In this document: in pieces, positions 43,853 to 51,876 of the stretch
How the letters are laid out: every line of letters begins with the position of its first letter
How positions within the stretch are numbered: the stretch's first letter is position 1
From: Aestuariimicrobium sp. p3-SID1156
GTDB lineage: Bacteria; Actinomycetota; Actinomycetes; Propionibacteriales; Propionibacteriaceae
Direction: 5' to 3'
Assembly (NCBI RefSeq): GCF_025144225.1
Contig: NZ_JALXXB010000001.1
Span: forward strand, 434,001-498,000
DNA length: 64,000 nt
Notes under the pieces: generated by a model
Databases searched by the model: none
What the model was told of the DNA's origin: nothing
Seen by the model: the letters and a program-made list of their open reading frames with translations, nothing else
Translations under genes and position numbers: made by a program

Positions 43853-45568
43853 CTCGCCCCCGGTGATCGCGGCCGCGAGCCGCGTCATCGACAGGCCCAT
43901 CGGCGCGCCACCGACGTGGCTGGCCAGTTCGACGAAGGCTGGCTGGTCCACGTGGGCCTGCTCGACGACCTTCGTGTCGTAGAACACCTGGTCGGTGGGA
44001 GCGTCGAGGACGACCTTGCCGCCGGTCATCACGATGGTGCGGCGGAAGTTCTGCGAGACGAACTCCATGTCGTGGGTGATCGTGATGATCGCCTTGTTGC
44101 GTGCCTGAAGTTCCCGCAGGATCTTCATCAACCGGTTGAGCCCGACCAGGTCCTGTCCGGCGGTCGGCTCGTCGAGGATGTACACCTCCGGGTCGGCTGC
44201 GATCACCGATGCGATGGTCACGAACTTGCGCACCGAAGGTGGCAGGTCGTAGGGGTTCGTCTCCGTCTGCTCGGTCAGCCCGGTCATCTCCAGGGCTGCA
44301 GCGACGCGTCGGTCGGCCTCATCCCCGGGGATGCCGAGGCGCTTGAGCGCGTACCCGACCTCGCTGGCCACCGTCTTGTTGAAGATCTGGTCGTCGGGGT
44401 TCTGGAACACGTAGCCGACCCGGCGTGCGGTCTGCGCGGCGGTCCAGCGGGTGGTGTCCTCCCCCCCGAGGCGCACGGTGCCCGAGCTCGGCTTGAGCAG
44501 GCCGTTGATGAGCTTGGCGGCGGTGGTCTTGCCGGCACCGTTCTGCCCGATGATGCCGAGTGATTCCCCGCGCCCCACGCGGAAGGACACCCCCTGCACC
44601 GCCTTCACCCCGTTGGGGTAGGAGAACGTGATGTCGTCGAGTTCCAGCAGTGCTTCGGACGCCGGGGGCTCGGCGGGAATCGCCCCCGGTTCGGGGGCGG
44701 AGGAGGCGACCGACCGCCCGGCGCGGTAGGCGTCCACGTCGGTGATGAGTTGCGCGACGGTGAGCGGGTGCGGGGGCAGCTCGACGCCGTGGGCTGCCAG
44801 CGCCCGGCGCAGGTACATGCTCTCAGGCAGGCGGGTGCCGGCCTTCTCGCAGCGTGGGTCGCTGAAGACCTCCGCCGGGGTGCCCTGCATGACGACCCGA
44901 CCCCCTTGGAGCAGGACCACACGGTCGCTGAACTGGGCGACCAGTTCCATCTTGTGCTCGACGAGGATGACCGTGCGCCCCTCGTCGCGGGCCCGCTTGA
45001 TGAGCCGGAACATGTCCTGGGTGGTTTCGGGGTCGAGCTGGCTGGTCGGCTCGTCGATGACCAGGATCGGCTGGCCCATCACCAGGATCGAGGCCAGCGC
45101 CACGCGTTGCTGTTGCCCGCCCGACAACTCGAAGGGGTTGCGGTCACGCAGGGGTTCCAGCTCGGTGTCGCGCAGCATCGTCTCGACCCGTTCGCGCATC
45201 TCCTCGGCGGGGACGCCGAGGTTCCCCAGCCCGTAGGCGAGTTCGTCGAAAACGGTGCGGGCAACGCCGCTCATCTGGGTGAAAGGGTTCTGGAAGACGT
45301 AGCCGACATCGCGGGCCATCTCACCCAACGGGGTCTCCGGGATGGACTTGCCGGCCACCACGACCGAACCCCTCAACTCCCCCTTGGAGAAGTGCGGCAC
45401 CAGACCGCGGATCGCCGCGCACAGGGTCGACTTGCCCGCGCCATTGGCACCGATGATCGACACGAACTCACCCGGTGCGACGGTGAGTGAGACGTCCTGC
45501 AGCGACGGAGCCGTGGCCAAGTCGTAGGTGAAGGTCAGGTTGCGGATGTCGACCGCCGGATTGGTCAT
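43841..45568 (-). CDS. ECF transporter fused double ATPase
   Basis: A 575-residue protein with two ABC ATPase domains. Domain 1 (~1-260): Walker A GANGAGKST, signature LSGGQQQRVALA, Walker B LVIDEPTSQLD. Domain 2 (~315-560): Walker A GQNGAGKTT, Walker B YILDEPTAGQD, but its signature region reads YDLPPSVRKFVTIA in place of LSGGQ. Together they form the EcfA/A' pair that powers vitamin or metabolite uptake. ATG 45568 overlaps the EcfT stop by 4 bp. GTG 45577 is an alternative. Confidence 0.9.
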   Translation of the reverse strand: MTNPAVDIRNLTFTYDLATAPSLQDVSLTVAPGEFVSIIGANGAGKSTLCAAIRGLVPHFSKGELRGSVVVAGKSIPETPLGEMARDVGYVFQNPFTQMSGVARTVFDELAYGLGNLGVPAEEMRERVETMLRDTELEPLRDRNPFELSGGQQQRVALASILVMGQPILVIDEPTSQLDPETTQDMFRLIKRARDEGRTVILVEHKMELVAQFSDRVVLLQGGRVVMQGTPAEVFSDPRCEKAGTRLPESMYLRRALAAHGVELPPHPLTVAQLITDVDAYRAGRSVASSAPEPGAIPAEPPASEALLELDDITFSYPNGVKAVQGVSFRVGRGESLGIIGQNGAGKTTAAKLINGLLKPSSGTVRLGGEDTTRWTAAQTARRVGYVFQNPDDQIFNKTVASEVGYALKRLGIPGDEADRRVAAALEMTGLTEQTETNPYDLPPSVRKFVTIASVIAADPEVYILDEPTAGQDLVGLNRLMKILRELQARNKAIITITHDMEFVSQNFRRTIVMTGGKVVLDAPTDQVFYDTKVVEQAHVDQPAFVELASHVGGAPMGLSMTRLAAAITGGESAR

Positions 45569-46311
45569 CGCGTCCACAGCCACACCTTCCAACCGATCAC
45601 GGCCAGCACCGCCAGCACGGCGAGGACGCGAAGAGCCCTGTCCAGGGCCGAGTCCTCCACGTGGAGCAGGCTGGTCTTGGGTCCGGACAGGGTCATGCCG
45701 CGGGCCTCGAGGGACATGGCGCGTTCCTCGACGCCGGTCAGGGAACTGAGGATCAGCGGGGCAACGGCCGGGAGGAAGGCCTTGGCGCGCACGAACAGGT
45801 TGGCGTCCGTCTCGATGCCCCGGGCGCGCTGGGCGTCCAGGATCGTGCCGGCCCGCTTCTGCATCTCCGGCAGGATCAGGAAGGTCGACTGGATCACGTA
45901 GGTCGCTCTCGGGGAGACGCCACGCTGTTCGAGGTCGCGGGCGAAACGCTGCAGGTCGGCGATCTGGGTGATCAGCAGGACGCCGGTGGCGATGGTGAAC
46001 AGCCGGCTGACGAAGTGGATCGCATTCTGCAACCCGCCCTCGGTGGCCTCGAAGATCCACCAGTCGACGAGCACGCGTCCGTCGCCGGAGAAGAAGAGCT
46101 GCAGCACGAACATCAGCAGGCCCATCGGCAGGACGCCCACCAGGAAGACGCCCAGGAAGCCCTTCACCTTGCCCGAGAGGGCGCAGACCAGCAGGGCGAC
46201 CAGGAAGAAGCAGGCCCAGTAGATCGGGCCGAAGAACAGCCCGATGATGGTCGCCGCGAGGACCAGGAAGACCTGGGTGAGCGGATTGAGCCGGTGGACG
46301 GGGTTGGCCAT
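45565..46311 (-). CDS. ECF transporter transmembrane component EcfT
   Basis: A 248-residue membrane coupling protein. It begins NPVHRLNPLTQVFLVLAATI, the usual EcfT opening, and carries the two coupling Ala-Arg-Gly motifs (DAQRARGIETD and SLEARGMTLSG) that contact the ATPases. About five to six helices. ATG 46311 is placed by the conserved N-terminus. It lies between the S component and the ATPase in one operon. Confidence 0.88.
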   Translation of the reverse strand: MANPVHRLNPLTQVFLVLAATIIGLFFGPIYWACFFLVALLVCALSGKVKGFLGVFLVGVLPMGLLMFVLQLFFSGDGRVLVDWWIFEATEGGLQNAIHFVSRLFTIATGVLLITQIADLQRFARDLEQRGVSPRATYVIQSTFLILPEMQKRAGTILDAQRARGIETDANLFVRAKAFLPAVAPLILSSLTGVEERAMSLEARGMTLSGPKTSLLHVEDSALDRALRVLAVLAVLAVIGWKVWLWTR

Positions 46312-46321
46312 GCGACCAGCG

Positions 46322-47056
46322 TCAGCTCTTGCTGGTCGGCTCGTCGTAGGAACCATAGGAGCCGTAGGTGTCGGTCTCGTCCACTGCGCTCTGGTCCAGG
46401 GGGGAATCCGAGACGACCGGAGTGGCCGGCTGCGGTGCCACGGGCCCGGTGCCCACGGTGCCCGCCTGCGGACGCAGGGTGCGCAGGTGCGGACCATTGG
46501 GGAACTTGTTGAGGAAGCGGTCCGACATACCGCCGATGACCAGCATCGGGATGGCCACCGAGAGGCTCTTGTCGATGAGCTCGGCCACGGCCGAGGTGAT
46601 CACGACCGCCGTGGGCATGTTGAAGCCTGCCTCGATCAGCGCGGCGCGGATCACGGAGATGCCGTAACCGTCGAAACCGCCGAAGACGGCGATGGAGATG
46701 ATGGCCGAGAGCAGCACCGACAGCCCCACGATGATCAGCGTCGACAGGATCACCCGGGAGCCGCGGAACCAACCGAAGCGGGCCAGCAGACCGACCACGA
46801 TGCCGATGACGCCGGCCTGCAGCGACCACACCACCGCGGCGGGGGCGAAGGCGCTGATCGACAGCACGCCGAGCAGGCCGGTGATGCCGCCGACGATCGG
46901 CCCGCCCAGGATCGCGGCCAGGACGGTGCCCACCGAGTCGAGGAAGATCGGCAGGTTCAACGCCTTGGCAACTGACCCCAGCACGAAGTTCAGGGCGATG
47001 CCGATGGGGATCAGCAGCAGGGACATCATCGAGAATTCGCGCTTGGCGGTGGCCAT
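46322..47056 (-). CDS. ECF transporter substrate-binding S component
   Basis: A 244-residue membrane protein with about six helices. The motif ALNLPIFLDSVGTVLAAILG followed by GPIVGGITGLLG marks an ECF S component. A soluble C-terminal tail (~195-244) ends in GSYGSYDEPTSKS. The substrate cannot be assigned: no riboswitch or pathway gene is adjacent apart from a divergent PfkB-type kinase. A TAGAAT -10 sits 34 nt before the ATG. Confidence 0.8.
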   Translation of the reverse strand: MATAKREFSMMSLLLIPIGIALNFVLGSVAKALNLPIFLDSVGTVLAAILGGPIVGGITGLLGVLSISAFAPAAVVWSLQAGVIGIVVGLLARFGWFRGSRVILSTLIIVGLSVLLSAIISIAVFGGFDGYGISVIRAALIEAGFNMPTAVVITSAVAELIDKSLSVAIPMLVIGGMSDRFLNKFPNGPHLRTLRPQAGTVGTGPVAPQPATPVVSDSPLDQSAVDETDTYGSYGSYDEPTSKS

Positions 47057-47090
47057 GGGACGTCCTTCGGTCAGGGCAGCGTTCGTGCCG

Positions 47091-47096
47091 ATTCTA
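47091..47096 (-). promoter_or_regulatory. Probable -10 box of the ECF transporter operon
   Basis: TAGAAT on the minus strand, 34 nt before the S-component ATG, leaving a short leader that contains GAAGGA as ribosome-binding site. Confidence 0.45.
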
Positions 47097-47120
47097 GGGG
47101 TTTCGCGCCGCACGAGACGG

Positions 47121-47294
47121 TCAGCCCGGTTTCTTGGCTGTGTCGGACAGAATTCCGGAGCGCTCGTGCAGCTCGATCCAGGTCGAATCGCACCCGGGGC
47201 AGCGGTAAACGGGGGCGCCCTCGACGCGCTCATCGGTCTCGATGGTGCCGCAGGCGTCCTCGCAGGGATGGGAAACCAGGTAACGCGCTGACAT
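47121..47294 (-). CDS. Mini zinc-ribbon protein, copy 1
   Basis: A 57-residue protein from ATG 47294 (or 60 from ATG 47303). Pattern: HPCEDACG, then TDERV, then VYRCPGCDSTW, that is His-x-Cys-x3-Cys plus Cys-x2-Cys, an apparent zinc ribbon. The same pattern recurs in the 70-residue protein at 59199-59411. No function is known to me. It is divergent from the PfkB kinase. Confidence 0.6.
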   Translation of the reverse strand: MSARYLVSHPCEDACGTIETDERVEGAPVYRCPGCDSTWIELHERSGILSDTAKKPG

Positions 47295-47313
47295 GCGCGC
47301 CATTGTGCCCCAC

Positions 47314-47319
47314 TACGCT
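47314..47319 (+). promoter_or_regulatory. Leaderless-type -10 box of the PfkB kinase gene
   Basis: TACGCT, 6 nt upstream of the ATG at 47326. Confidence 0.5.
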
Positions 47320-47325
47320 CGGAGC

Positions 47326-48222
47326 ATGAACACTGTGCTCTGCTTGGGTGAGGCGCTGATCGACGTCGTCCACCGCACCGACGGGGACGTCCAGGAGCAT
47401 GTGGGCGGTAGCCCTCTCAACGTCGGCGGAGGCCTGTCCCGGCTCGGGCATCCCGCCCGCCTGGCCTGCTGGATCGGCCGCGACCCGCGCGGGCTGATGA
47501 TCCAGCAGTGGCTTTCCGAGCACGCGGTGCTGCTCGCGCGCGGTTCTGATCGTGCCGACGGGACCCCGACAGCGACCGCCACCCTGGACTCGAGTGGTGC
47601 TGCGACCTACGAGTTCGACCTGGAGTGGGACCTGCCCGACGTCGATCTGGACGACGTCGGGCATGTGCACACGGGCAGCATCGCCGCGGTCCTGCAGCCC
47701 GGGGCTGACAAGGTTCTTCAGATTCTGGAGCAGGCGAAACAGGCTGGCATCACGATCAGCTACGACCCGAACATGCGCCCTGCGCTGATGGGCACCCCAG
47801 AGGCGGTCCGCCAGCGGGTGGAGCAGGTGATCGCCCTCAGTGACGTGGTCAAGGCCTCCGATGAGGACATCGCCTGGCTCTACCCCGATGACCGCGCCGA
47901 GGACGTGCTGGTCCGCTGGGCCCAGCTCGGACCGCGCGCAGTGGTGATGACCCGTGGGGGAGAGGGTGCCTCCTTCGTCGCCACCGGCGGCCTCGAACAG
48001 GTCAGCCCCCGCCGCGTGGACGTCGTCGACACCGTCGGCGCCGGTGACTCGTTCATGGCCGGGCTCGTCTCGGGGCTGCTTGACGCCGAGGCCCTTGGCC
48101 GGGACGCCGGGGGCGCCATCACCGAGCAGCTCCTGCGCGCGGCGATCGATCGGGCGGTGGCCACCTCAGCGGTGACTGTCACCCATGCGGGTGCCTACGC
48201 CCCGACCCGCGACGAGCTCTGA
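47326..48222 (+). CDS. PfkB-family carbohydrate kinase
   Basis: A 298-residue ribokinase-fold kinase, probably a fructokinase-type enzyme that phosphorylates a monosaccharide or nucleoside. N-terminal signature VGGSPLNVGGGLSRLG and the C-terminal PfkB signature DTVGAGDSFMAGLVSGLL with the catalytic Asp. LCLGEALIDVV opens the protein. The substrate is not decidable; no transporter for sugars is adjacent. Start ATG 47326 agrees with the leaderless -10 upstream. Confidence 0.88.
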   Translation: MNTVLCLGEALIDVVHRTDGDVQEHVGGSPLNVGGGLSRLGHPARLACWIGRDPRGLMIQQWLSEHAVLLARGSDRADGTPTATATLDSSGAATYEFDLEWDLPDVDLDDVGHVHTGSIAAVLQPGADKVLQILEQAKQAGITISYDPNMRPALMGTPEAVRQRVEQVIALSDVVKASDEDIAWLYPDDRAEDVLVRWAQLGPRAVVMTRGGEGASFVATGGLEQVSPRRVDVVDTVGAGDSFMAGLVSGLLDAEALGRDAGGAITEQLLRAAIDRAVATSAVTVTHAGAYAPTRDEL

Positions 48223-48238
48223 ACCACTGGTTCCGGGC

Positions 48239-48466
48239 TCACCAGGGGACGTCGATATCCTCGCCGACGACTGCCTCCTCAGTGGTGCCATCGGGCAGTT
48301 CCACCTCGACGCGCAGGCCGTCGGTGAGCTGACGGCCGCGGCGGGTCTCGACCTCGCCCTCGACCTTGACCAGGCCGGCCTGGATCCACTCGCGGGCCTC
48401 ACCGCCGGTGGAGGCGAGGCCGGAGTACTTCAGGAACTGGCCCAGCCGGATGACGTCGTCGCTCAT
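48239..48466 (-). CDS. Small S4-domain RNA-binding protein
   Basis: A 75-residue protein made of a single S4 domain: IRLGQFLKYSGLASTGGEAR and then GLVKVEGEVETRRGRQL. It matches the YaaA/RlbA-like group of small RNA-binding proteins, probably acting on the ribosome. TAGGCT lies 6 nt before the ATG. It converges on the PfkB gene. Confidence 0.85.
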   Translation of the reverse strand: MSDDVIRLGQFLKYSGLASTGGEAREWIQAGLVKVEGEVETRRGRQLTDGLRVEVELPDGTTEEAVVGEDIDVPW

Positions 48467-48472
48467 GGGTCG

Positions 48473-48478
48473 AGCCTA
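48473..48478 (-). promoter_or_regulatory. Leaderless-type -10 box of the S4-domain gene
   Basis: TAGGCT on the minus strand, 6 nt upstream of the ATG at 48466. Confidence 0.5.
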
Positions 48479-48482
48479 GCCG

Positions 48483-50564
48483 TCAGTGGCTGAGGGAGAA
48501 CTTGCGTGCGATCCAGCGCAGGCCCGGCGGTGCCCACCAGTTCCAGTGACCCAGCAGGCGCATGGTCGCAGGGACCAGCAGCGCACGGACGATGGTGGCG
48601 TCCAGGATGATGGCGATCAGCATGCCGACACCGACCATCTTGAGGAAGATCAGGTCACTGACGGCGAACCCGAGCACCACCACGCACAGGAGCAGCGCGG
48701 CGCTGGTGATGAGGCGTCCAGTCTTCTGCAGGCCGTGCTCGACGGACTCGCGGTTGTGGCCGGTCTTGTCGTACTCCTCCTTGATGCGGCTGAGCAGGAA
48801 GACCTCGTAGTCCATCGACAGGCCGAACAGGATCGCCACCATCAACAGCGGCTCGGTCGGGTCGAGGTAGCCCGGCGAGGTGAACCCGAGCAGGCCCTCA
48901 AGGTGCCCGTCGGCGAAGATCCAGGTCACCGCGCCGAAGGCGGCGCCCAGAGAGAGGACGTTCATCAGCAGTGCCTTGAGGGGGATCACCACCGAGCCGA
49001 ACGCGAGGAAGAGCAGCACGAACATCGCGAGTGCCACCAGAGCAGCCATCCACGGCAAGCGTTCACCGACGGAGCTGAGCATGTCGACGGTCTGCGCGGT
49101 CTGGCCGCCCACCATCGCTTGGCCCGGAGCGTCCACCTGGCGCAGGTCACGGACCAGGTCCTGGGAGTCGCGGGTCTGCGGGCGGTCGTCCCAGTTGACC
49201 TGCAGCAGGGTGGCCGGGTCCTTTCCGGGGGCGCTCTGGTTGATGACCTGGACGCCCTTGACGCCCTTCACCTTCTTCAGGTCATCCATGTAGGTGGCCA
49301 GCTCGGCCCGATCGGTGGCCTTCGCGCCGGTGAGAAGGACCTCGGCAGTCGCTTCAGGCGTCCCGAACCATTCGTGCTGCTTGTCCTGGGCGATGACGGC
49401 CCTGGCGGAATTGGGCAGCATCGAGGCGTCAATGGCGCCCCATTTCACGTGGAAGAAGGGGATGGTCATCACGACGAGTGCGGCGACGATGGGGATGATG
49501 AACAGCATCGGGTGGCGCATCACCTGACGGGCGAGCCTGGCCCAGCCGCCCTGCTGCTCGGCGCGCTCCTGCATCCGGTTGATGGGTCCGATGCCGCCCT
49601 TGTTGATGGTCGTGCCCAGCAGGACCAGGATCGCGGGCAGCAGCGTCAGCGTCGAGATCATGCCGACCAGCACCGCCGCAACGCCACCCAGGCCCATGGA
49701 GCGCAGGAAGGCCTGCGGGAAGATGAGCAGGGAGGCGAGCGAGACGGCGACCGTCAGGCCGGAGAAGAGCACGGTGCGTCCGGCGGTCTTCATGGCGATC
49801 TCGACGGCGGCGGCTGCGTTGGCGCGGGAGGTGTCGGGTTGTTGGGAGAGTTCCTCGCGGAAGCGGGTGACCACGAACAGGGCGTAGTCGATCGCCAGGC
49901 CCATGCCCAGGATCGTCACGATGTTCACCGAGAAGACGTTGACATCGGCGAACAGCGTGATGGTGCGCAGCAAGGCGAAGGATCCGATGATGGCTGCGAT
50001 GCCGACGATCGTGGGCATCAGCGCCGCGACGACCGAACCGAAGATGAGCACCGAGAGCATGAACACGACCAGGATCGCGATCATCTCCGCCTTCACGATG
50101 GAGTCGGTGGCGAAGGTGTTGATCTCGTCGAAGACAGGGAACATCCCCGCGATGTGCAGGTCGAGGCCCTTGACCGCCAGGTCATCCTGAATCTGCTTGA
50201 AACTGTCCAGCTTGGCGTCGGGGTCGTTGCCGCCGAGGGTGACCAGCATCATGCCGGCGTGCCCGTCATCGCCGATGAGCTTGCCGGACTTGTCGGCGAA
50301 CCAGGGCACGACCTGCTTGACGTCGGCCTTCGGCAGGTCCTGCAGGACCTTCTGGACGTCGGCGACGACCTGCTGGTCAGTGATCTTCCCGTCGGTGCGG
50401 TAGAGCAGGACAATGTCGGCATTCTTGTCCCCGAAGCGCTCCCGGGTCTCCTCGAGGATGAGGTGGGAGTCGCTCTTCGGGTCCTCGAACCCGCCATTGC
50501 TGAGCCTGGAGAACAGCGACGAGCCCCACACACCGGCCAGGGCGCCCACCACCAGACAGGCCAT
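48483..50564 (-). CDS. MMPL/RND-family membrane transporter
   Basis: A 693-residue transporter with two MMPL repeats, each a large extracytoplasmic loop plus a five-to-six-helix bundle. Diagnostic segments are GMGLAIDYALFVVTRFREEL in the first repeat and GLSMDYEVFLLSRIKEEYD in the second. In actinobacteria such proteins export lipids or drugs. ATG 50564 falls inside the start of TM1 and loses the basic residues. One base fewer in the GGGCCC run at 50597-50602 would join an upstream ATG (50604) reading ARFLGRRPLTVL in frame, so the 5' end may be frameshifted. Confidence 0.85.
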   Translation of the reverse strand: MACLVVGALAGVWGSSLFSRLSNGGFEDPKSDSHLILEETRERFGDKNADIVLLYRTDGKITDQQVVADVQKVLQDLPKADVKQVVPWFADKSGKLIGDDGHAGMMLVTLGGNDPDAKLDSFKQIQDDLAVKGLDLHIAGMFPVFDEINTFATDSIVKAEMIAILVVFMLSVLIFGSVVAALMPTIVGIAAIIGSFALLRTITLFADVNVFSVNIVTILGMGLAIDYALFVVTRFREELSQQPDTSRANAAAAVEIAMKTAGRTVLFSGLTVAVSLASLLIFPQAFLRSMGLGGVAAVLVGMISTLTLLPAILVLLGTTINKGGIGPINRMQERAEQQGGWARLARQVMRHPMLFIIPIVAALVVMTIPFFHVKWGAIDASMLPNSARAVIAQDKQHEWFGTPEATAEVLLTGAKATDRAELATYMDDLKKVKGVKGVQVINQSAPGKDPATLLQVNWDDRPQTRDSQDLVRDLRQVDAPGQAMVGGQTAQTVDMLSSVGERLPWMAALVALAMFVLLFLAFGSVVIPLKALLMNVLSLGAAFGAVTWIFADGHLEGLLGFTSPGYLDPTEPLLMVAILFGLSMDYEVFLLSRIKEEYDKTGHNRESVEHGLQKTGRLITSAALLLCVVVLGFAVSDLIFLKMVGVGMLIAIILDATIVRALLVPATMRLLGHWNWWAPPGLRWIARKFSLSH

Positions 50565-50736
50565 CAGGACGGTGAGGGGGCGTCGCCCCAGGAAGCGGGC
50601 CCATGCTATTTGCTGTAGTCAGCCGCCCAGAAACTCAGCCCCCCAGCACCATCGGGCGGAACGGTGGGAGAGGGAGGGGAACACACTCATGAGGAACTCC
50701 ATTGTCGCGATGAGAGGTGGTGGTCACGACGCCAGG

Positions 50737-50750
50737 TGAGAGCGCTCTCA
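50737..50750. promoter_or_regulatory. LacI-type operator palindrome
   Basis: TGAGAGCGCTCTCA is a perfect 14-bp palindrome with the AGCGCT core and TGRGA arms of LacI-family sugar repressors in actinobacteria (CebR type). It stands in the 196-bp gap upstream of the MMPL gene; no sugar gene or LacI regulator is near. The rest of the gap holds no gene I can see. Confidence 0.5.
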
Positions 50751-50760
50751 AAAGCAATGG

Positions 50761-51666
50761 TCAGGCGGGGACTCTCACCAGCAGGGACTGGGTGTCCATA
50801 GAGGTCTTCATGCGCCGCGTCGGCCCCATGGCGTCCCCATCGACCTGGCCCTCGACCTCGCGGTTGAAACTGGCGGTGGCCTCGTGGGTGATCCAGTGGC
50901 GCATCTGGCGGTGCCCGCGTCGGTGGCGGGTGACGATGTCGGTGACAAGGGCCGCCCACCCGCGTGGGCCGCGAGGGGAGAGGACCAGCGTGTCCATGTG
51001 GCCGTCGTCGGGCTCTGCTTCGGGCACCAGCACCACGCCGGCCTGGAGGATGCCGCAATTGCACACCATGTAGGACCGGGCGTGGTGCTCGTGGCCGTCG
51101 GGGCCGGGTTCGTCGTTCTCCACCCGGACGCGGAAGCCACGCGCGAGCATGGCCCTGGCGCCCCCCTCCACGTAGGCGACCCAACCGACCAGCTTCTTCA
51201 GGTTGTCACTGGTGTTGGCCATCGTGTCGGCATCGAGCCCGGCGCCCGCGATGACGAGGAAGGTTTCCGGCTTCCTGTCGTCGAACTCCACGGTGCCGAC
51301 GTCCAAGGTGCGTTCGGTGTTGCCGTAGGCGATGCGTAGCTGGGCCTCGTAGTCGGTGAGCGGGATGTCGAGGTTGCGGGCCAGCAGGTTTCCGGTGCCC
51401 TGCGGCACGATCGCCATCGGGACGCCCTGGTTCTTGAGCGCCGCAGCCACGTAACGGACAGTCCCGTCCCCTCCCATCGCGATGACCAGCTCGGCGCCCG
51501 ACTCGAGCGCCTGGCGACCCATCGCCTCACCGGGGTCGTCCACGGAGGTCTCGATCCAGTCCGGTGCCGCGTAACCGAACTCCCCGGCGAGCTGGGCGGC
51601 GACGGCGACCCGTTCCTCCAGGTTCGGCACCTTGATGGGGTTGTAGACAACGCTGACCTTCTTCAT
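50761..51666 (-). CDS. Diacylglycerol-kinase-type lipid kinase
   Basis: A 301-residue DagK/YegS-family kinase that phosphorylates a lipid such as diacylglycerol. ATP-site motif IAMGGDGTVRYVAAAL and PQGTGNLLARNLDIPL are complete, and the C-terminal beta domain is present (VFNxG-like VCNCGILQAG). ATG 51666 is placed by the first strand KKVSVVYNP and by TACGCT 6 nt upstream. The actinobacterial role may be in phospholipid or glycolipid recycling. Confidence 0.87.
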   Translation of the reverse strand: MKKVSVVYNPIKVPNLEERVAVAAQLAGEFGYAAPDWIETSVDDPGEAMGRQALESGAELVIAMGGDGTVRYVAAALKNQGVPMAIVPQGTGNLLARNLDIPLTDYEAQLRIAYGNTERTLDVGTVEFDDRKPETFLVIAGAGLDADTMANTSDNLKKLVGWVAYVEGGARAMLARGFRVRVENDEPGPDGHEHHARSYMVCNCGILQAGVVLVPEAEPDDGHMDTLVLSPRGPRGWAALVTDIVTRHRRGHRQMRHWITHEATASFNREVEGQVDGDAMGPTRRMKTSMDTQSLLVRVPA

Positions 51667-51672
51667 GGGCCG

Positions 51673-51678
51673 AGCGTA
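51673..51678 (-). promoter_or_regulatory. Leaderless-type -10 box of the lipid kinase gene
   Basis: TACGCT on the minus strand, 6 nt upstream of the ATG at 51666. Confidence 0.5.
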
Positions 51679-51707
51679 GACCTGGCCGGCTTCCTTCGCC
51701 CCGCCTT

Positions 51708-51801
51708 CCCCGGTTTGCCCGACTCCCATGCTCCTGCCCGCGATATATCGCGAGCGAGGACATGCAACGCAGGCAAACCGCAGCGGGGCGGGGGCGGAAA
51801 C
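51708..51801. repeat. Intergenic repeat element B with CGCGATATATCGCG palindrome
   Basis: Homologue of element A at 34405-34492. Both have TTTGC, CCCATGCTCCTGC, the palindrome (here perfect, 51739-51752) and a G-rich end in the same order and orientation. It lies between the divergent lipid kinase and clpB genes, just before the HAIR site. Confidence 0.7.
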
Positions 51802-51824
51802 GGAATAATTGCCCTCGCGACGTA

Positions 51825-51845
51825 GTTGAGTGAAGGTAGCTCAAC
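51825..51845 (+). promoter_or_regulatory. HAIR operator upstream of clpB
   Basis: GTTGAGT-(7)-GCTCAAC: one mismatch between arms, spacer of 7 as in the two dnaK sites. It is 31 bp before the clpB start and places clpB under HspR. Confidence 0.78.
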
Positions 51846-51876
51846 TTCGAGTCCCACTACTTCCAGGAGTCACTGC

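Noticed and set aside
48486..50618. A 710-codon open frame antisense to the MMPL gene
   Set aside because: Its translation is His/Gln/Glu/Asp-rich nonsense typical of the reverse frame of a GC-rich gene; the opposite strand encodes a clear transporter.
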